A stretch of 64,000 nt of DNA. It comes from Tunturibacter empetritectus (GTDB lineage Bacteria > Acidobacteriota > Terriglobia > Terriglobales > Acidobacteriaceae). The notes beneath the pieces are model-generated. The model saw only the letters and a list, made by a program, of their open reading frames with translations. It was not told the DNA's origin and did no database searches. The stretch spans positions 558,001-622,000 of the forward strand of contig NZ_CP132932.1 in assembly GCF_040358985.1 (NCBI RefSeq), written 5' to 3'. The position numbers and the translations under genes were made by a program. Of this stretch, positions 17,287 through 25,366 are shown one piece after another (position 1 is the first letter of the stretch; every line of letters starts with the position of its first letter).

Positions 17287-17841
17287 ATGAAATCGCCTGC
17301 CGCATTTCTCGCTCTGGTTACTCTCGCCCTTATCCCATCCGCCCTTCACGCCGACTCAATCTCCGCAATCATTAATGCCGGTGCCGGTGATCAAATCATT
17401 ACCCCAATCGTCATCGGTGACGCCGAGGTGTTCAGCTTCACGAAGCTCAGCACAGACATCTTCAGCACCAGTCTCGAAACCTTCACCGCAAGCTACGCAG
17501 ACGTCTCAGGAGTACTTGGTGTTCTAAACGTTACCGAGGCCTGCGTCGCCGTAACCGTCGTCTTCAACCACGCAGCTCCCTGCCAAAGCCTTGCATTTTC
17601 CTTTACCAATGCCACCCTCGGTGACATAACTGTCGGGACCTTTCTCGGCCTCGGCGCCAACGTGGCAGGAGGCGTAGCCGGAGTCAACTTCGACGGCAGC
17701 ATCGGAGCAGGTTCAGGCTCATTTGACTTCACCAATCCTTCCTCGAACAGCCCCGTCCCGGAACCCGGCACACTGAGCCTCATGGCCACAGGCCTGCTCG
17801 GCGCAGCCGCTACCGTCCGCCGCAAATTCGCGACGGCCTAA
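17287..17841 (+). CDS. PEP-CTERM sorting-signal protein
   Basis: 184 residues with an N-terminal signal peptide (1-22, ending HADS). The C-terminus has the complete tripartite sorting signal: PVPEP at 156-160, then a hydrophobic helix TLSLMATGLLGAAATV, then a basic end RRKFATA. Such proteins are exported and processed by an exosortase (EpsH/XrtA type) linked to exopolysaccharide. The middle has no recognised domain and contains two Cys. The gene is alone between a sigma-54-type promoter and a strong terminator. Confidence 0.88.
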   Translation: MKSPAAFLALVTLALIPSALHADSISAIINAGAGDQIITPIVIGDAEVFSFTKLSTDIFSTSLETFTASYADVSGVLGVLNVTEACVAVTVVFNHAAPCQSLAFSFTNATLGDITVGTFLGLGANVAGGVAGVNFDGSIGAGSGSFDFTNPSSNSPVPEPGTLSLMATGLLGAAATVRRKFATA

Positions 17842-17885
17842 AGTGTTTTCCGACAGCAAACCACGTTAGCTCAAGGCAAACTTAT

Positions 17886-17917
17886 GGGCCGTCAAATCTG
17901 GCGGCCCGCTTTTTTTC
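17886..17917 (+). terminator. Rho-independent terminator of the PEP-CTERM gene
   Basis: GGGCCG (17886-17891) pairs with CGGCCC (17902-17907), then a run of T from 17910 to 17916. It lies 45 bases after the stop. Confidence 0.85.
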
Positions 17918-18047
17918 ATCCAATCCATCGCCACGCGATCCATCCCCTTTTCCCTCAAAATCGACCAGACAAGACAAATCTTGCTGAAACCCGGATCCAA
18001 CTAGGACTGAACTTGTCGTATTTCAATTCCTTGTGTAAAAAGACTTA

Positions 18048-18605
18048 ATGTCCTCTTCTCATTCCGCCCTGAAGTACACCAGACTTGTCCATCTCTATCT
18101 CGGGGTCTTTATTGCACCTGCCCTGCTCTTCTTCGCCTTTACCGGAGCCCTCCAAACCTTCAGCCTCCATGAAACCACGCGCGGCAGCAGCTACAAACCG
18201 CCCTCCTGGGCCGTGACGCTGGGCCAGATCCACAAGAAGCAGACCACCGTCGTTCCCCTAAGAAAACTCCCCCCACCAGAGCGATCCCCAGAAAATTCCT
18301 CAGCCAAATTACAAGACAAGCCTTCAAACAACAGCGCCGACAAGCAACCTGTCAAATCTCAATCTGCTCCCATCACTGGCACGCAGCCGGCGCAAAGCCC
18401 ATCGCCCCAATCATCAGACGCACCCGCACCAAAGTCACACAACACCCTGCCCCTGAAGATCTTCTTTCTTCTCGTCTCCATCGGTCTCTTTATCTCGACC
18501 ATCTCGGGCATTTACATGTCCTACAAGTACATCCGCAACAGAGGTCTCATCACCGCTATCCTGATTGCCGGTGTCGTCATTCCCATACTTCTAACTATCC
18601 TGTAA
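18048..18605 (+). CDS. PepSY-associated-type membrane protein
   Basis: 185 residues. It starts SALKYTRLVHLYLGVFIAPALLFFAFTGALQTF, the typical first helix of PepSY-associated membrane proteins with a conserved His in the RLVHLYLG motif. A proline/serine-rich stretch (about 75-135) replaces the periplasmic PepSY domain, and two helices close the protein (about 136-157 and 163-184). This short form is often near iron or redox genes in other bacteria. No partner gene is evident here. Confidence 0.65.
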   Translation: MSSSHSALKYTRLVHLYLGVFIAPALLFFAFTGALQTFSLHETTRGSSYKPPSWAVTLGQIHKKQTTVVPLRKLPPPERSPENSSAKLQDKPSNNSADKQPVKSQSAPITGTQPAQSPSPQSSDAPAPKSHNTLPLKIFFLLVSIGLFISTISGIYMSYKYIRNRGLITAILIAGVVIPILLTIL

Positions 18606-18630
18606 TTACGCCCCTAAAGTCGCAGCCACA

Positions 18631-18906
18631 TCACGGCTCCAACTCCCGTCGTTCGCTGCCATTCCCCCAACGCAGAAGAAACACCAGGACCAGAACCGCA
18701 ACGATCCCGCCGCCAAACAATCCAGCCATCGCCGCTGCCAGCGCCTCCGGGCCGCCATGGAAGAGTCCATTCTCCCTGACATCCGCAACCTTGCAATAGA
18801 TCGCCACCGCGACCACGCAAAAACTCAACCCCGCTCCCACAATCGATGCCACCAATCGCGAAAGACCGTGCCCCCGGCTCAAGCCTGAACCTCTATCCGC
18901 TTCCAA
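18631..18906 (-). CDS. Small two-helix membrane protein, unknown
   Basis: 91 residues following nadB by 27 bases on the same strand. Two hydrophobic helices (about 17-39 and 54-79, GGGIVAVLVLVFLLRWG) are separated by a short loop. No family is recognised. The helix pattern and tight spacing after nadB support a real gene, but the start is uncertain. Confidence 0.45.
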   Translation of the reverse strand: MEADRGSGLSRGHGLSRLVASIVGAGLSFCVVAVAIYCKVADVRENGLFHGGPEALAAAMAGLFGGGIVAVLVLVFLLRWGNGSERRELEP

Positions 18907-18933
18907 TCTATCCCCAAAACAACCCGCCCCATC

Positions 18934-20520
18934 TCAAGCAACAAACTCAAGCCTCCCATTCTGCATCACCGAGTGCTTCGCAACCTTATCCCGCAGCGGA
19001 AAGTCATTCCGAAAATGTGCTCCCCGGCTCTCCTCGCGCCCCAGCGCCGACGTCACGATCAGCTCCGCCACTACATGCAGATTCCTGGCCTCCACCGCCC
19101 GCCGGGTCAGCCCCTTCGGCATAGCCGTCCCCAACGCATCCAACCCACGCTTAGCCTGCTCCAGACCAGCCTTATCCCGCAGCAGCCCGGCGTACTTCCA
19201 CATCAGATCGCGCAGCTCTTTGATCCATCGCTCCGTCGCAGCCTCCGGCGTCACACCCCCACTGGAAGCCACTACCGAAGCACTTGCATCAAGCTCGGCC
19301 AACGACGTCTCCGCAACCATCGTCTCCGCCGCCAGCGGCCCAAACACCAGCCCCTCCAGCAGCGAGTTGCTCGCCAGCCGATTCGCTCCATGCACCCCCG
19401 TACAGGCCGCCTCGCCCGCCGCATACAACCCCGGCAGCGTCGTCCTTCCCTGCACATCCGTCTTCACCCCACCCATCAGATAGTGCGCCGCCGGCCGCAC
19501 CGGAACCAGATCCCTCCCCAACTCCAGCCGATACTTCGCCAGAAACTTCGAGATCCCCGGAAACCGCCTCTGCAAGTCCGTCGCGCCCGGACTCCCAGTC
19601 GGATTCAAAGCCACATGCCGCATATCCAGATACACCGGCCCATCCATGCCCTCCCGCGTAATCGCCCGCGCCACCACATCCCGCGGAGCCAGCTCCAGCA
19701 GCGGATGATACCGCTCCATAAACCGCTCCCCCTTCGCATTCACCAGGGTAGCGCCCTCGCCCCGCAGCGCCTCACTCAGCAAAAAGCGCGGTGCCCCTGG
19801 CTCAATAAACGCCGTCGGATGAAACTGATAGAACTCCATATCGCTCACCGCCGCACCCGCCCGGTAAGCCATCGCAATCCCGTCTCCCGTAGCCACCGCA
19901 GGGTTCGTCGTATCGCTATAGACCTGCCCCGCCCCGCCGCTGGCCAGCAACACAGCCCCAGCCCGCACCACCCTCAGGCCACCCTCGCCATCCAGCAGCG
20001 TAGCCCCCACCACGCGACCACCCTCCACCAGCAGATCCACACTGGTCGCCCACTCCATCAACTCGATCGAGGGAATCTCCCGCACATGCCGCAGCAGCGA
20101 CACCGCAATCTCCTTCCCCGTCGCATCTCCATTCGCATGCAGAATCCGCGACAGGCTATGCGCCCCCTCGCGTGTCCGCATCAACTCGCCCTCCACCCCG
20201 TTCTTGTCCGTCGGATAGCGATCGAACGCCGTCCCCCACTCCAGCAGCTCCTCCACACGCTTCGGCCCCTTGGTCACCAACACCGCAGCGGCCTCACGAT
20301 TCACCAGCCCATCGCCAGCCGCCATCGTGTCCTCAAGATGCAGTGCGACATCTTCCTCGCCTCCCATCGCCACCGCGATTCCACCCTGCGCATAAGCTGT
20401 ATTCGACTCCGCCAGCTCTTCCTTGGTCACCACTAGTACCGTGCTCGTCTCCGCCAACCGAATCGCCGCACTCAACCCTGCAATCCCTGCCCCTATCACC
20501 AAAAAGTCAAACCGTTCCAT
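18934..20520 (-). CDS. nadB: L-aspartate oxidase
   Basis: 528 residues. It oxidises L-aspartate to iminoaspartate for NadA. The FAD dinucleotide motif VIGAGIAGLSAAIRLAE is at the N-terminus (about 8-24). The flavoprotein signature NTAYAQGGIAVAMG and the active-site block MEFYQFHPTAF are present, as are GGVKTDVQGRTTLPGLYAAGE and CTGVHGANRLASNSLLEGLVFG. The C-terminal helical domain is complete. nadA and nadB are about 7 kb apart here rather than adjacent. Its start faces aroB across repeat A3. Confidence 0.95.
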   Translation of the reverse strand: MERFDFLVIGAGIAGLSAAIRLAETSTVLVVTKEELAESNTAYAQGGIAVAMGGEEDVALHLEDTMAAGDGLVNREAAAVLVTKGPKRVEELLEWGTAFDRYPTDKNGVEGELMRTREGAHSLSRILHANGDATGKEIAVSLLRHVREIPSIELMEWATSVDLLVEGGRVVGATLLDGEGGLRVVRAGAVLLASGGAGQVYSDTTNPAVATGDGIAMAYRAGAAVSDMEFYQFHPTAFIEPGAPRFLLSEALRGEGATLVNAKGERFMERYHPLLELAPRDVVARAITREGMDGPVYLDMRHVALNPTGSPGATDLQRRFPGISKFLAKYRLELGRDLVPVRPAAHYLMGGVKTDVQGRTTLPGLYAAGEAACTGVHGANRLASNSLLEGLVFGPLAAETMVAETSLAELDASASVVASSGGVTPEAATERWIKELRDLMWKYAGLLRDKAGLEQAKRGLDALGTAMPKGLTRRAVEARNLHVVAELIVTSALGREESRGAHFRNDFPLRDKVAKHSVMQNGRLEFVA

Positions 20521-20551
20521 CTCTCAATGCTACCGGAGTCTAGAAAGATAG

Positions 20552-20716
20552 GTCCTGCCAGACGGGCCCACTGCGCGTGGGGCGGGCGTTCGCACGTCTT
20601 TTTAAAGCTTCGCGTGGTCCTCCCGTTGGTCGGAATCAGCTTCCCTCGCGCCACGCGAAGCGGTATACAAGTCACGAAGTGACCGCCCCACGCGCAGTGG
20701 GCCCGTCCGGCAGGAC
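20552..20716. repeat. Family A nested palindromic repeat, copy A3 (full)
   Basis: 165 bases between the divergent nadB and aroB starts. Both arms carry the variable stem CCCAC/GTGGG around TGCGC. The third hairpin of the left arm is degenerate (GCGTTCGCACGTC in place of GTCACTTCGTGAC), and only the left half of the central inverted repeat is present (CCTCCCGTTGGTCGG). The promoters of nadB and aroB must be close to or inside this element. Confidence 0.88.
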
Positions 20717-20746
20717 AAAGAATAGATACGATACGATGAAGAAACC

Positions 20747-21865
20747 GTGCCCGTAATCCCCGTCAACACGCCCTCGGCCACCTACAACGTCACGATAGCC
20801 CCAAACCTCCTCACCACCCTCCACTCTCGCCTCCGCAAACTAAACCCCGGCAAACCCTTTCGCCCCTTCATCATCACTTCACCCAACATCTGGGCCCTCT
20901 GGTCCAAGCCCTTCCTAGCCAGCTTTAAGGAACCTCCAACCGTCCTCTTCCACCCCGCAGGCGAGCGCCACAAGCGCATGGCCAGCGTCGAATCCCTCGC
21001 CCAGCAACTCTCCACCGCAGGAGCCGACCGCGACGCTCTCCTCCTCGCCTTCGGTGGCGGCGTCATCGGCGACATCACCGGCTTCCTCGCCGCCATCTAC
21101 ATGCGCGGCATCCGCTACGTTCAAATCCCCACCACGCTTCTAGCCCAAGTCGACTCCTCCATCGGCGGCAAGACGGGAGTCAACCTCGCCACCGGCAAAA
21201 ACCTCATCGGCAGCTTCCACCACCCGCAAGCCGTCTTCGCCGACACCGACCTCCTCCGCACCCTCCCACCCGCCGAACTCCGCGCCGGCCTCCAGGAGTC
21301 CATCAAAGCCGGAGTCATCTACGACGCAAAGCTCTTCCGCTACATGGAACAAAACGCCGAAGCCATCCTGAGCACAAAAAGAAACGCAGACCCGACACCG
21401 TTAGCCAAAGTAGTAGCCGCCTCCGTCCGAGTCAAAGCCGAAGTAGTCAGCCAGGACGAAAAAGAGTCCGGCCTCCGCATGATCCTCAACTTCGGCCACA
21501 CCATCGGCCACGCCATCGAAGCCGCCACCAACTACAAGCAGCTCCTCCACGGCGAAGCCGTAGCCTGGGGCTCCATCGCGGCACTCAGCGTATCAGTAGC
21601 TCGCAACACGATCAGCGAAAAAGACGCGAACTGCATCGTAAATCTGATCCTCCGCTACGGCCCGCTTCCCCCGTTCAAAGCCACCGCCGAAAAACTAGTA
21701 GCCCTAACCGCCCGCGACAAGAAAAACCGCAGCGGCATCCGCTCATTCGTCCTACCCACCGCCATAGGCAAAGTAGAAATAGTCCGCAACATCACCGAAC
21801 CCGAACTCCTAACCGCCACCAACGCCATGCTCACCCTCATGCGCCAACAGATACGTAGCCGTTAG
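20747..21865 (+). CDS. aroB: 3-dehydroquinate synthase
   Basis: 372 residues from a GTG start. It cyclises DAHP to 3-dehydroquinate in the shikimate pathway using NAD and a divalent metal. Seen: [20 protein letters not shown] for NAD binding (about 105-124), [19 protein letters not shown] (substrate site), the metal-ligand Glu in [13 protein letters not shown], and His ligands in [12 protein letters not shown] and [10 protein letters not shown]. Chorismate synthase, the last enzyme of the same pathway, is encoded at 37115-38299. Confidence 0.95.
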   Translation: MPVIPVNTPSATYNVTIAPNLLTTLHSRLRKLNPGKPFRPFIITSPNIWALWSKPFLASFKEPPTVLFHPAGERHKRMASVESLAQQLSTAGADRDALLLAFGGGVIGDITGFLAAIYMRGIRYVQIPTTLLAQVDSSIGGKTGVNLATGKNLIGSFHHPQAVFADTDLLRTLPPAELRAGLQESIKAGVIYDAKLFRYMEQNAEAILSTKRNADPTPLAKVVAASVRVKAEVVSQDEKESGLRMILNFGHTIGHAIEAATNYKQLLHGEAVAWGSIAALSVSVARNTISEKDANCIVNLILRYGPLPPFKATAEKLVALTARDKKNRSGIRSFVLPTAIGKVEIVRNITEPELLTATNAMLTLMRQQIRSR

Positions 21866-21874
21866 ACTTCATCT

Positions 21875-22357
21875 ATGCACGTGCTTACGGAAGAGGAAGC
21901 AACAATATTCTTAACCAAACATGGACTCGGCGGTAAAGTTACCCGCCTTGAACCGCAGGTCTCGCGATCTGAAGTAACGACCGACGTTGGGAGGCGATGC
22001 GCATACGCAAAGATGCTTACCGATTACCTTATGACCAGCGAAGCGTCAGTTGCTTGTTTGGACATCACTGATTGGAACGTATGGCCGTCGTCAACGAACA
22101 TGGACTTGTTCTACGCGTACCGACGCTACCTTGGAGAGCAGCGCTTCTTGAATGACGCTCACTTTCATATTTTTACCTCTTCTGAGGCGAATGAATTTCG
22201 CAACATTCTTCATCTTTCATTGATTTCGCTATTCGATATTGCTGGAGCAAGCACAACCACTGACTTCCATTTTTTCGCCTCTCACGATGAATACATTGAT
22301 GTCGCGTGGTACGAAGGTGCCTCGTGGCTGCCAACCATGAAATCGTTCTTATCCTAA
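21875..22357 (+). CDS. Hypothetical protein, atypical composition
   Basis: 160 residues, no family recognised. The coding sequence is visibly AT-richer and lacks the strong third-position C of its neighbours, suggesting acquisition. It lies 9 bases after aroB and 34 before ubiE, splitting what is otherwise ordinary housekeeping DNA. The protein is rich in aromatic residues and has no signal peptide or membrane helix, so it is probably cytosolic. Confidence 0.55.
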   Translation: MHVLTEEEATIFLTKHGLGGKVTRLEPQVSRSEVTTDVGRRCAYAKMLTDYLMTSEASVACLDITDWNVWPSSTNMDLFYAYRRYLGEQRFLNDAHFHIFTSSEANEFRNILHLSLISLFDIAGASTTTDFHFFASHDEYIDVAWYEGASWLPTMKSFLS

Positions 22358-22391
22358 AAATGGCCTTTGAAGAACGACTAACATAAGCAAA

Positions 22392-23165
22392 GTGACAATC
22401 GATCTAAAACCCGAACACGAACGCTCCACCGGAGCCCGCCCCGCCGGCATCACCACCGAGCAAGCCGCCGCCACCTCCGTCCAGCAGATGTTCGACACCA
22501 TCGCTCCCGCCTACGACCGCGCCAACCACCTTCTTTCCGCCGGCATCGATCGCACCTGGTGGACCCGCACCGCCCGCCTCTTCCGCCCCATCCTCCAGCA
22601 CCCCGAAGCCGTCACCCTCGACCTCTGCTGCGGCACCGGCGACATGACCATGGCCCTCCTCAAACATCGCCCCACCACCCCCGGCGCAGCGCCCATCCTC
22701 GCCGTAGACTTCTCCCACCAGATGCTCGCCCTCGGCATCAAGAAATTCGGCACGCACAACGTAACCCCCATCGAAGCCGATGCCCTCCACCTCCCCCTAG
22801 CCGACGCCTCCATCGACCTGGTCACCTCCGCCTTCGGCTTTCGCAACCTCGCCAACTACCACGAAGGCCTCACCGAAATCCTTCGCGTCCTCCGCCCCGG
22901 CGGCCAGCTCGGCATCCTCGAGTGCAACCAGCCCGAAGGCCTCACCGGCGCGCTCTACAACATCTACTTCAAATCCATCCTGCCCCGTCTCGGCGGCCTC
23001 ATCACCGGCAACGAACGCGCCTACAGCTACCTCAACGCCTCAGTCGAGCGCTTCCCCCGCCCACCCCGCATGCTCCAACTCCTCAAAGCCGCAGGCTTCA
23101 CCAACCCCACCTGGACCAGCTACACCTTCGGTGTCGTCGGCCTTTACCACGCCACCAAGCCCTAA
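22392..23165 (+). CDS. ubiE: Demethylmenaquinone methyltransferase (UbiE/MenG)
   Basis: 257 residues from a GTG start. It methylates demethylmenaquinone with SAM, the last step of menaquinone synthesis. Seen: FDTIAPAYDRANHLLSAGIDRTWW, the SAM site LDLCCGTGDMTMALL, the second-site block DALHLPLADASIDLVTSAFGFRNLANY and GILECNQPEGLTGALYNIYF. A roughly 25-residue N-terminal extension precedes the family core. The menaquinol formed would feed the bc complex encoded at 53.8-56.9 kb. Confidence 0.93.
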   Translation: MTIDLKPEHERSTGARPAGITTEQAAATSVQQMFDTIAPAYDRANHLLSAGIDRTWWTRTARLFRPILQHPEAVTLDLCCGTGDMTMALLKHRPTTPGAAPILAVDFSHQMLALGIKKFGTHNVTPIEADALHLPLADASIDLVTSAFGFRNLANYHEGLTEILRVLRPGGQLGILECNQPEGLTGALYNIYFKSILPRLGGLITGNERAYSYLNASVERFPRPPRMLQLLKAAGFTNPTWTSYTFGVVGLYHATKP

Positions 23166-23225
23166 CAATTGAGAGCCGACAATCCTACTTGCCAATATAA
23201 GCAAAATTGTTTACTCTAAGCATTC

Positions 23226-23402
23226 ATGAAGAGTAGTGAGTTCAAGCGTTGGCTCTCAGATCAAGGAGCATTCTTCAAGCCAGGAAAAGGGTCCCATCTT
23301 AAGGTCACGCTGAACGGAAAGCAATCTGTTCTTCCGATGCACAACAAAGAACTCGGCACCGGTCTGGTTGCTGCAATCAAGAAGCAGTTGGGTCTCAAAT
23401 AG
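23226..23402 (+). CDS. hicA: HicA mRNA-interferase toxin
   Basis: 58 residues. The translation begins MKSSEFKRWLSDQGAFFKPG and continues with KGSHLKVTLNGKQSVLPMH and NKELGTGLVAAIKKQLGLK. The G-S-H with the catalytic histidine, the basic dsRBD-like strand and the C-terminal helix are those of HicA. The toxin cleaves mRNA until neutralised by HicB, encoded 9 bases downstream. Base composition is more AT-rich than the surroundings, as is usual for mobile toxin-antitoxin pairs. Confidence 0.9.
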   Translation: MKSSEFKRWLSDQGAFFKPGKGSHLKVTLNGKQSVLPMHNKELGTGLVAAIKKQLGLK

Positions 23403-23411
23403 GAGGGGAGC

Positions 23412-23840
23412 ATGCGATATCCAATCAAACTGAAGCAGGATGGAAAGTTCTTTCTCGTGACCTTTCCTGATATTCCCGAAGCGATCACGCAGGGCGAAGG
23501 AGAAGAGCAGGCGCTCCATGCCGCAAAAGAAGCTTTGGAGACAGCGCTGGACTTCTATTTCGAAGAAAACCGCATCGTTCCAAGCCCTTCCCTGCTTAAG
23601 CGCAAACAGCGATACGTGGAATTGCCCGTCAGTCTCGCGGCGAAGGTGCTTCTGCTAAACGAAATGCTGCGGCAAAAGGTAAGACCGGCGGAACTGGCAA
23701 GAAGGCTGCATACGACGCCTCAGGAGATAAACCGGCTTACCAATATCCGTCACACGTCCAAGATTGACGGCATTGCAGACGCGATGAAGGCACTCGGCAA
23801 AACACTCCAGATCAGCGCTGCAAACGACTTGGCCGCCTAA
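23412..23840 (+). CDS. hicB: HicB antitoxin
   Basis: 142 residues. The N-terminal partial RNase H-like fold (YPIKLKQDGKFFLVTFPDIP, GEGEEQALHAAKEALETAL) binds HicA. The C-terminal half has a helix-turn-helix (LNEMLRQKVRPAELARRLHTTPQEINRL) that probably binds the hicAB operator for autoregulation. A GGAGG site overlaps the end of hicA, giving coupled expression. Full length for the HTH-type HicB. Confidence 0.92.
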   Translation: MRYPIKLKQDGKFFLVTFPDIPEAITQGEGEEQALHAAKEALETALDFYFEENRIVPSPSLLKRKQRYVELPVSLAAKVLLLNEMLRQKVRPAELARRLHTTPQEINRLTNIRHTSKIDGIADAMKALGKTLQISAANDLAA

Positions 23841-23983
23841 ACCTCCCGGCAAGTCACCGTTCGACTACCAAAGAAAAGACAGTACGGATTCAATCGACAC
23901 TTCAGCAGTTAGCTCGATATAACTCTTTTTTTACGTTGTTCGTTCGGCCTTGCTTCAACTTCGGTCAATGAGACGAAATTCCA

Positions 23984-25366
23984 ATGGCCTCGACGCAGCC
24001 CCCCATCCTCGACGGGCCTTTAGTCTCCCCTGACGCAGCCATCGGCGCATCCGCCATGCGCAAAGCCACCGGCCATCTCATCCCTCTCATCGCCCTCGGC
24101 TACGGCGCAGCCTATATGGACCGCATCAACATCAGCTTCGCCTCCCTCCAGATGAACCGCGATCTTCACTTCAGCGCCACCACCTACGGCTTCGGCGCCG
24201 GCCTCTTCTTTCTCAGCTATGCCGCCTGCGAGATCCCCTCAAACCTCCTCCTCTACCGCTTCGGAGCACGTCGCTGGCTCGCCCGCATCATGGTCACCTG
24301 GGGAATCCTTGCCATGGCCATGCTCTTCGTTCGCACTCCCTGGCAGTTCTACACCGCGCGCTTCTTCCTCGGTGTCGCCGAAGCCGGATTCTTCCCCGGA
24401 GTCATCTTCTATCTCACGCAGTGGTTCCCCTCCGAACTCCGAGCCCGCGCCATCAGCCGCTTCTACATCTCCCTGCCGCTCAGCTTCGTATTCATGGGAC
24501 TCATCGCCGGCGCACTTCTCAACCTCGACGGCCGCCTCGGCCTCCGCGGCTGGCAATGGCTCTTCCTCGTCGAAGGCATTCCTCCCATCCTGCTAGGCAT
24601 CGTCTTCCTCTACCTGCTCCCCGACGGCCCGCAGCAGGCTCAGTGGCTCACCGAAGACGAGCGCGCCTGGATCCTCGACCACGTCCACAACGATCCTTCT
24701 CTAAGCGGCCAGCGCAGCCACAATCTAAGCGCAGCCCTCCTTGATCCCCGCGTCTGGCAGCTTGGCCTCTTCATGCTCCTGATGCTTGCCTCCTCCTACG
24801 CCTACACCTTTGTCGCTCCCGACATCATCCAGCGAGCGACCCACCTCAGCACGTCAAAGGTCGGCTACCTCATCGCAATCCTCAGCCTCCTCGGTGCAGC
24901 CGCCATGCTGATCAACGGCATCTACTCCGACCGAGTCCAGCGCCGGACGCCACACAGTATCTATCCCCGCTACATGCACATCATCCCCTGGGCCTTCCTC
25001 ATCTCGGCCGGCTTCTTCGCCTGCGGTCTCTCAACCAATCCCATCAACGTCGTCGTCGCCATCGGCGCCATCATCATCGCCTACAACGCCATGCAGGGTC
25101 CCCTCTGGTCTCTGCCCGGAAGCTTCTTTCATGGACGAACCGCGGCCGCCGGCATCGCAACCCTCAACATGATCGGCATGATCGGCGGCTTTCTCGGCCC
25201 TTACTTTGTAGGCTTCGCCAAAGATCTCACCGGAGACTACCAACGCGGCCTCCTCCTCATGAGCATCCCCATGCTCCTCGGCGCCCTCATCATGTTTTAT
25301 CTCCGCGCCCAAACGCGCCTCCGAAGCCAAACCCTCAGCCCCGAAAACCCTGTACCATCTTCCTGA
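23984..25366 (+). CDS. MFS transporter, anion:cation symporter (ACS) type
   Basis: 460 residues, twelve predicted membrane helices. The ACS-family features are YGAAYMDRINISFA in helix 1, SYAACEIPSNLLLYRFGARRWLARIMVTWG (loop 2-3 motif) and FLGVAEAGFFPGVIFYLTQWFP. Relatives import tartrate, glucarate, phthalate and other organic acids, so a carboxylate substrate is likely but cannot be specified. Its stop overlaps the start of the CDF gene. Confidence 0.8.
   Translation: MASTQPPILDGPLVSPDAAIGASAMRKATGHLIPLIALGYGAAYMDRINISFASLQMNRDLHFSATTYGFGAGLFFLSYAACEIPSNLLLYRFGARRWLARIMVTWGILAMAMLFVRTPWQFYTARFFLGVAEAGFFPGVIFYLTQWFPSELRARAISRFYISLPLSFVFMGLIAGALLNLDGRLGLRGWQWLFLVEGIPPILLGIVFLYLLPDGPQQAQWLTEDERAWILDHVHNDPSLSGQRSHNLSAALLDPRVWQLGLFMLLMLASSYAYTFVAPDIIQRATHLSTSKVGYLIAILSLLGAAAMLINGIYSDRVQRRTPHSIYPRYMHIIPWAFLISAGFFACGLSTNPINVVVAIGAIIIAYNAMQGPLWSLPGSFFHGRTAAAGIATLNMIGMIGGFLGPYFVGFAKDLTGDYQRGLLLMSIPMLLGALIMFYLRAQTRLRSQTLSPENPVPSS

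Noticed and set aside
18973..20436. Long plus-strand frame opposite nadB, and similar long frames opposite katA (8611-10029), rsmB (33953-35473), and ctaD (51161-52330)
   Set aside because: They lie exactly opposite well-recognised genes and are rich in Arg/Pro/His, which is what the complement of GC-rich coding DNA yields.
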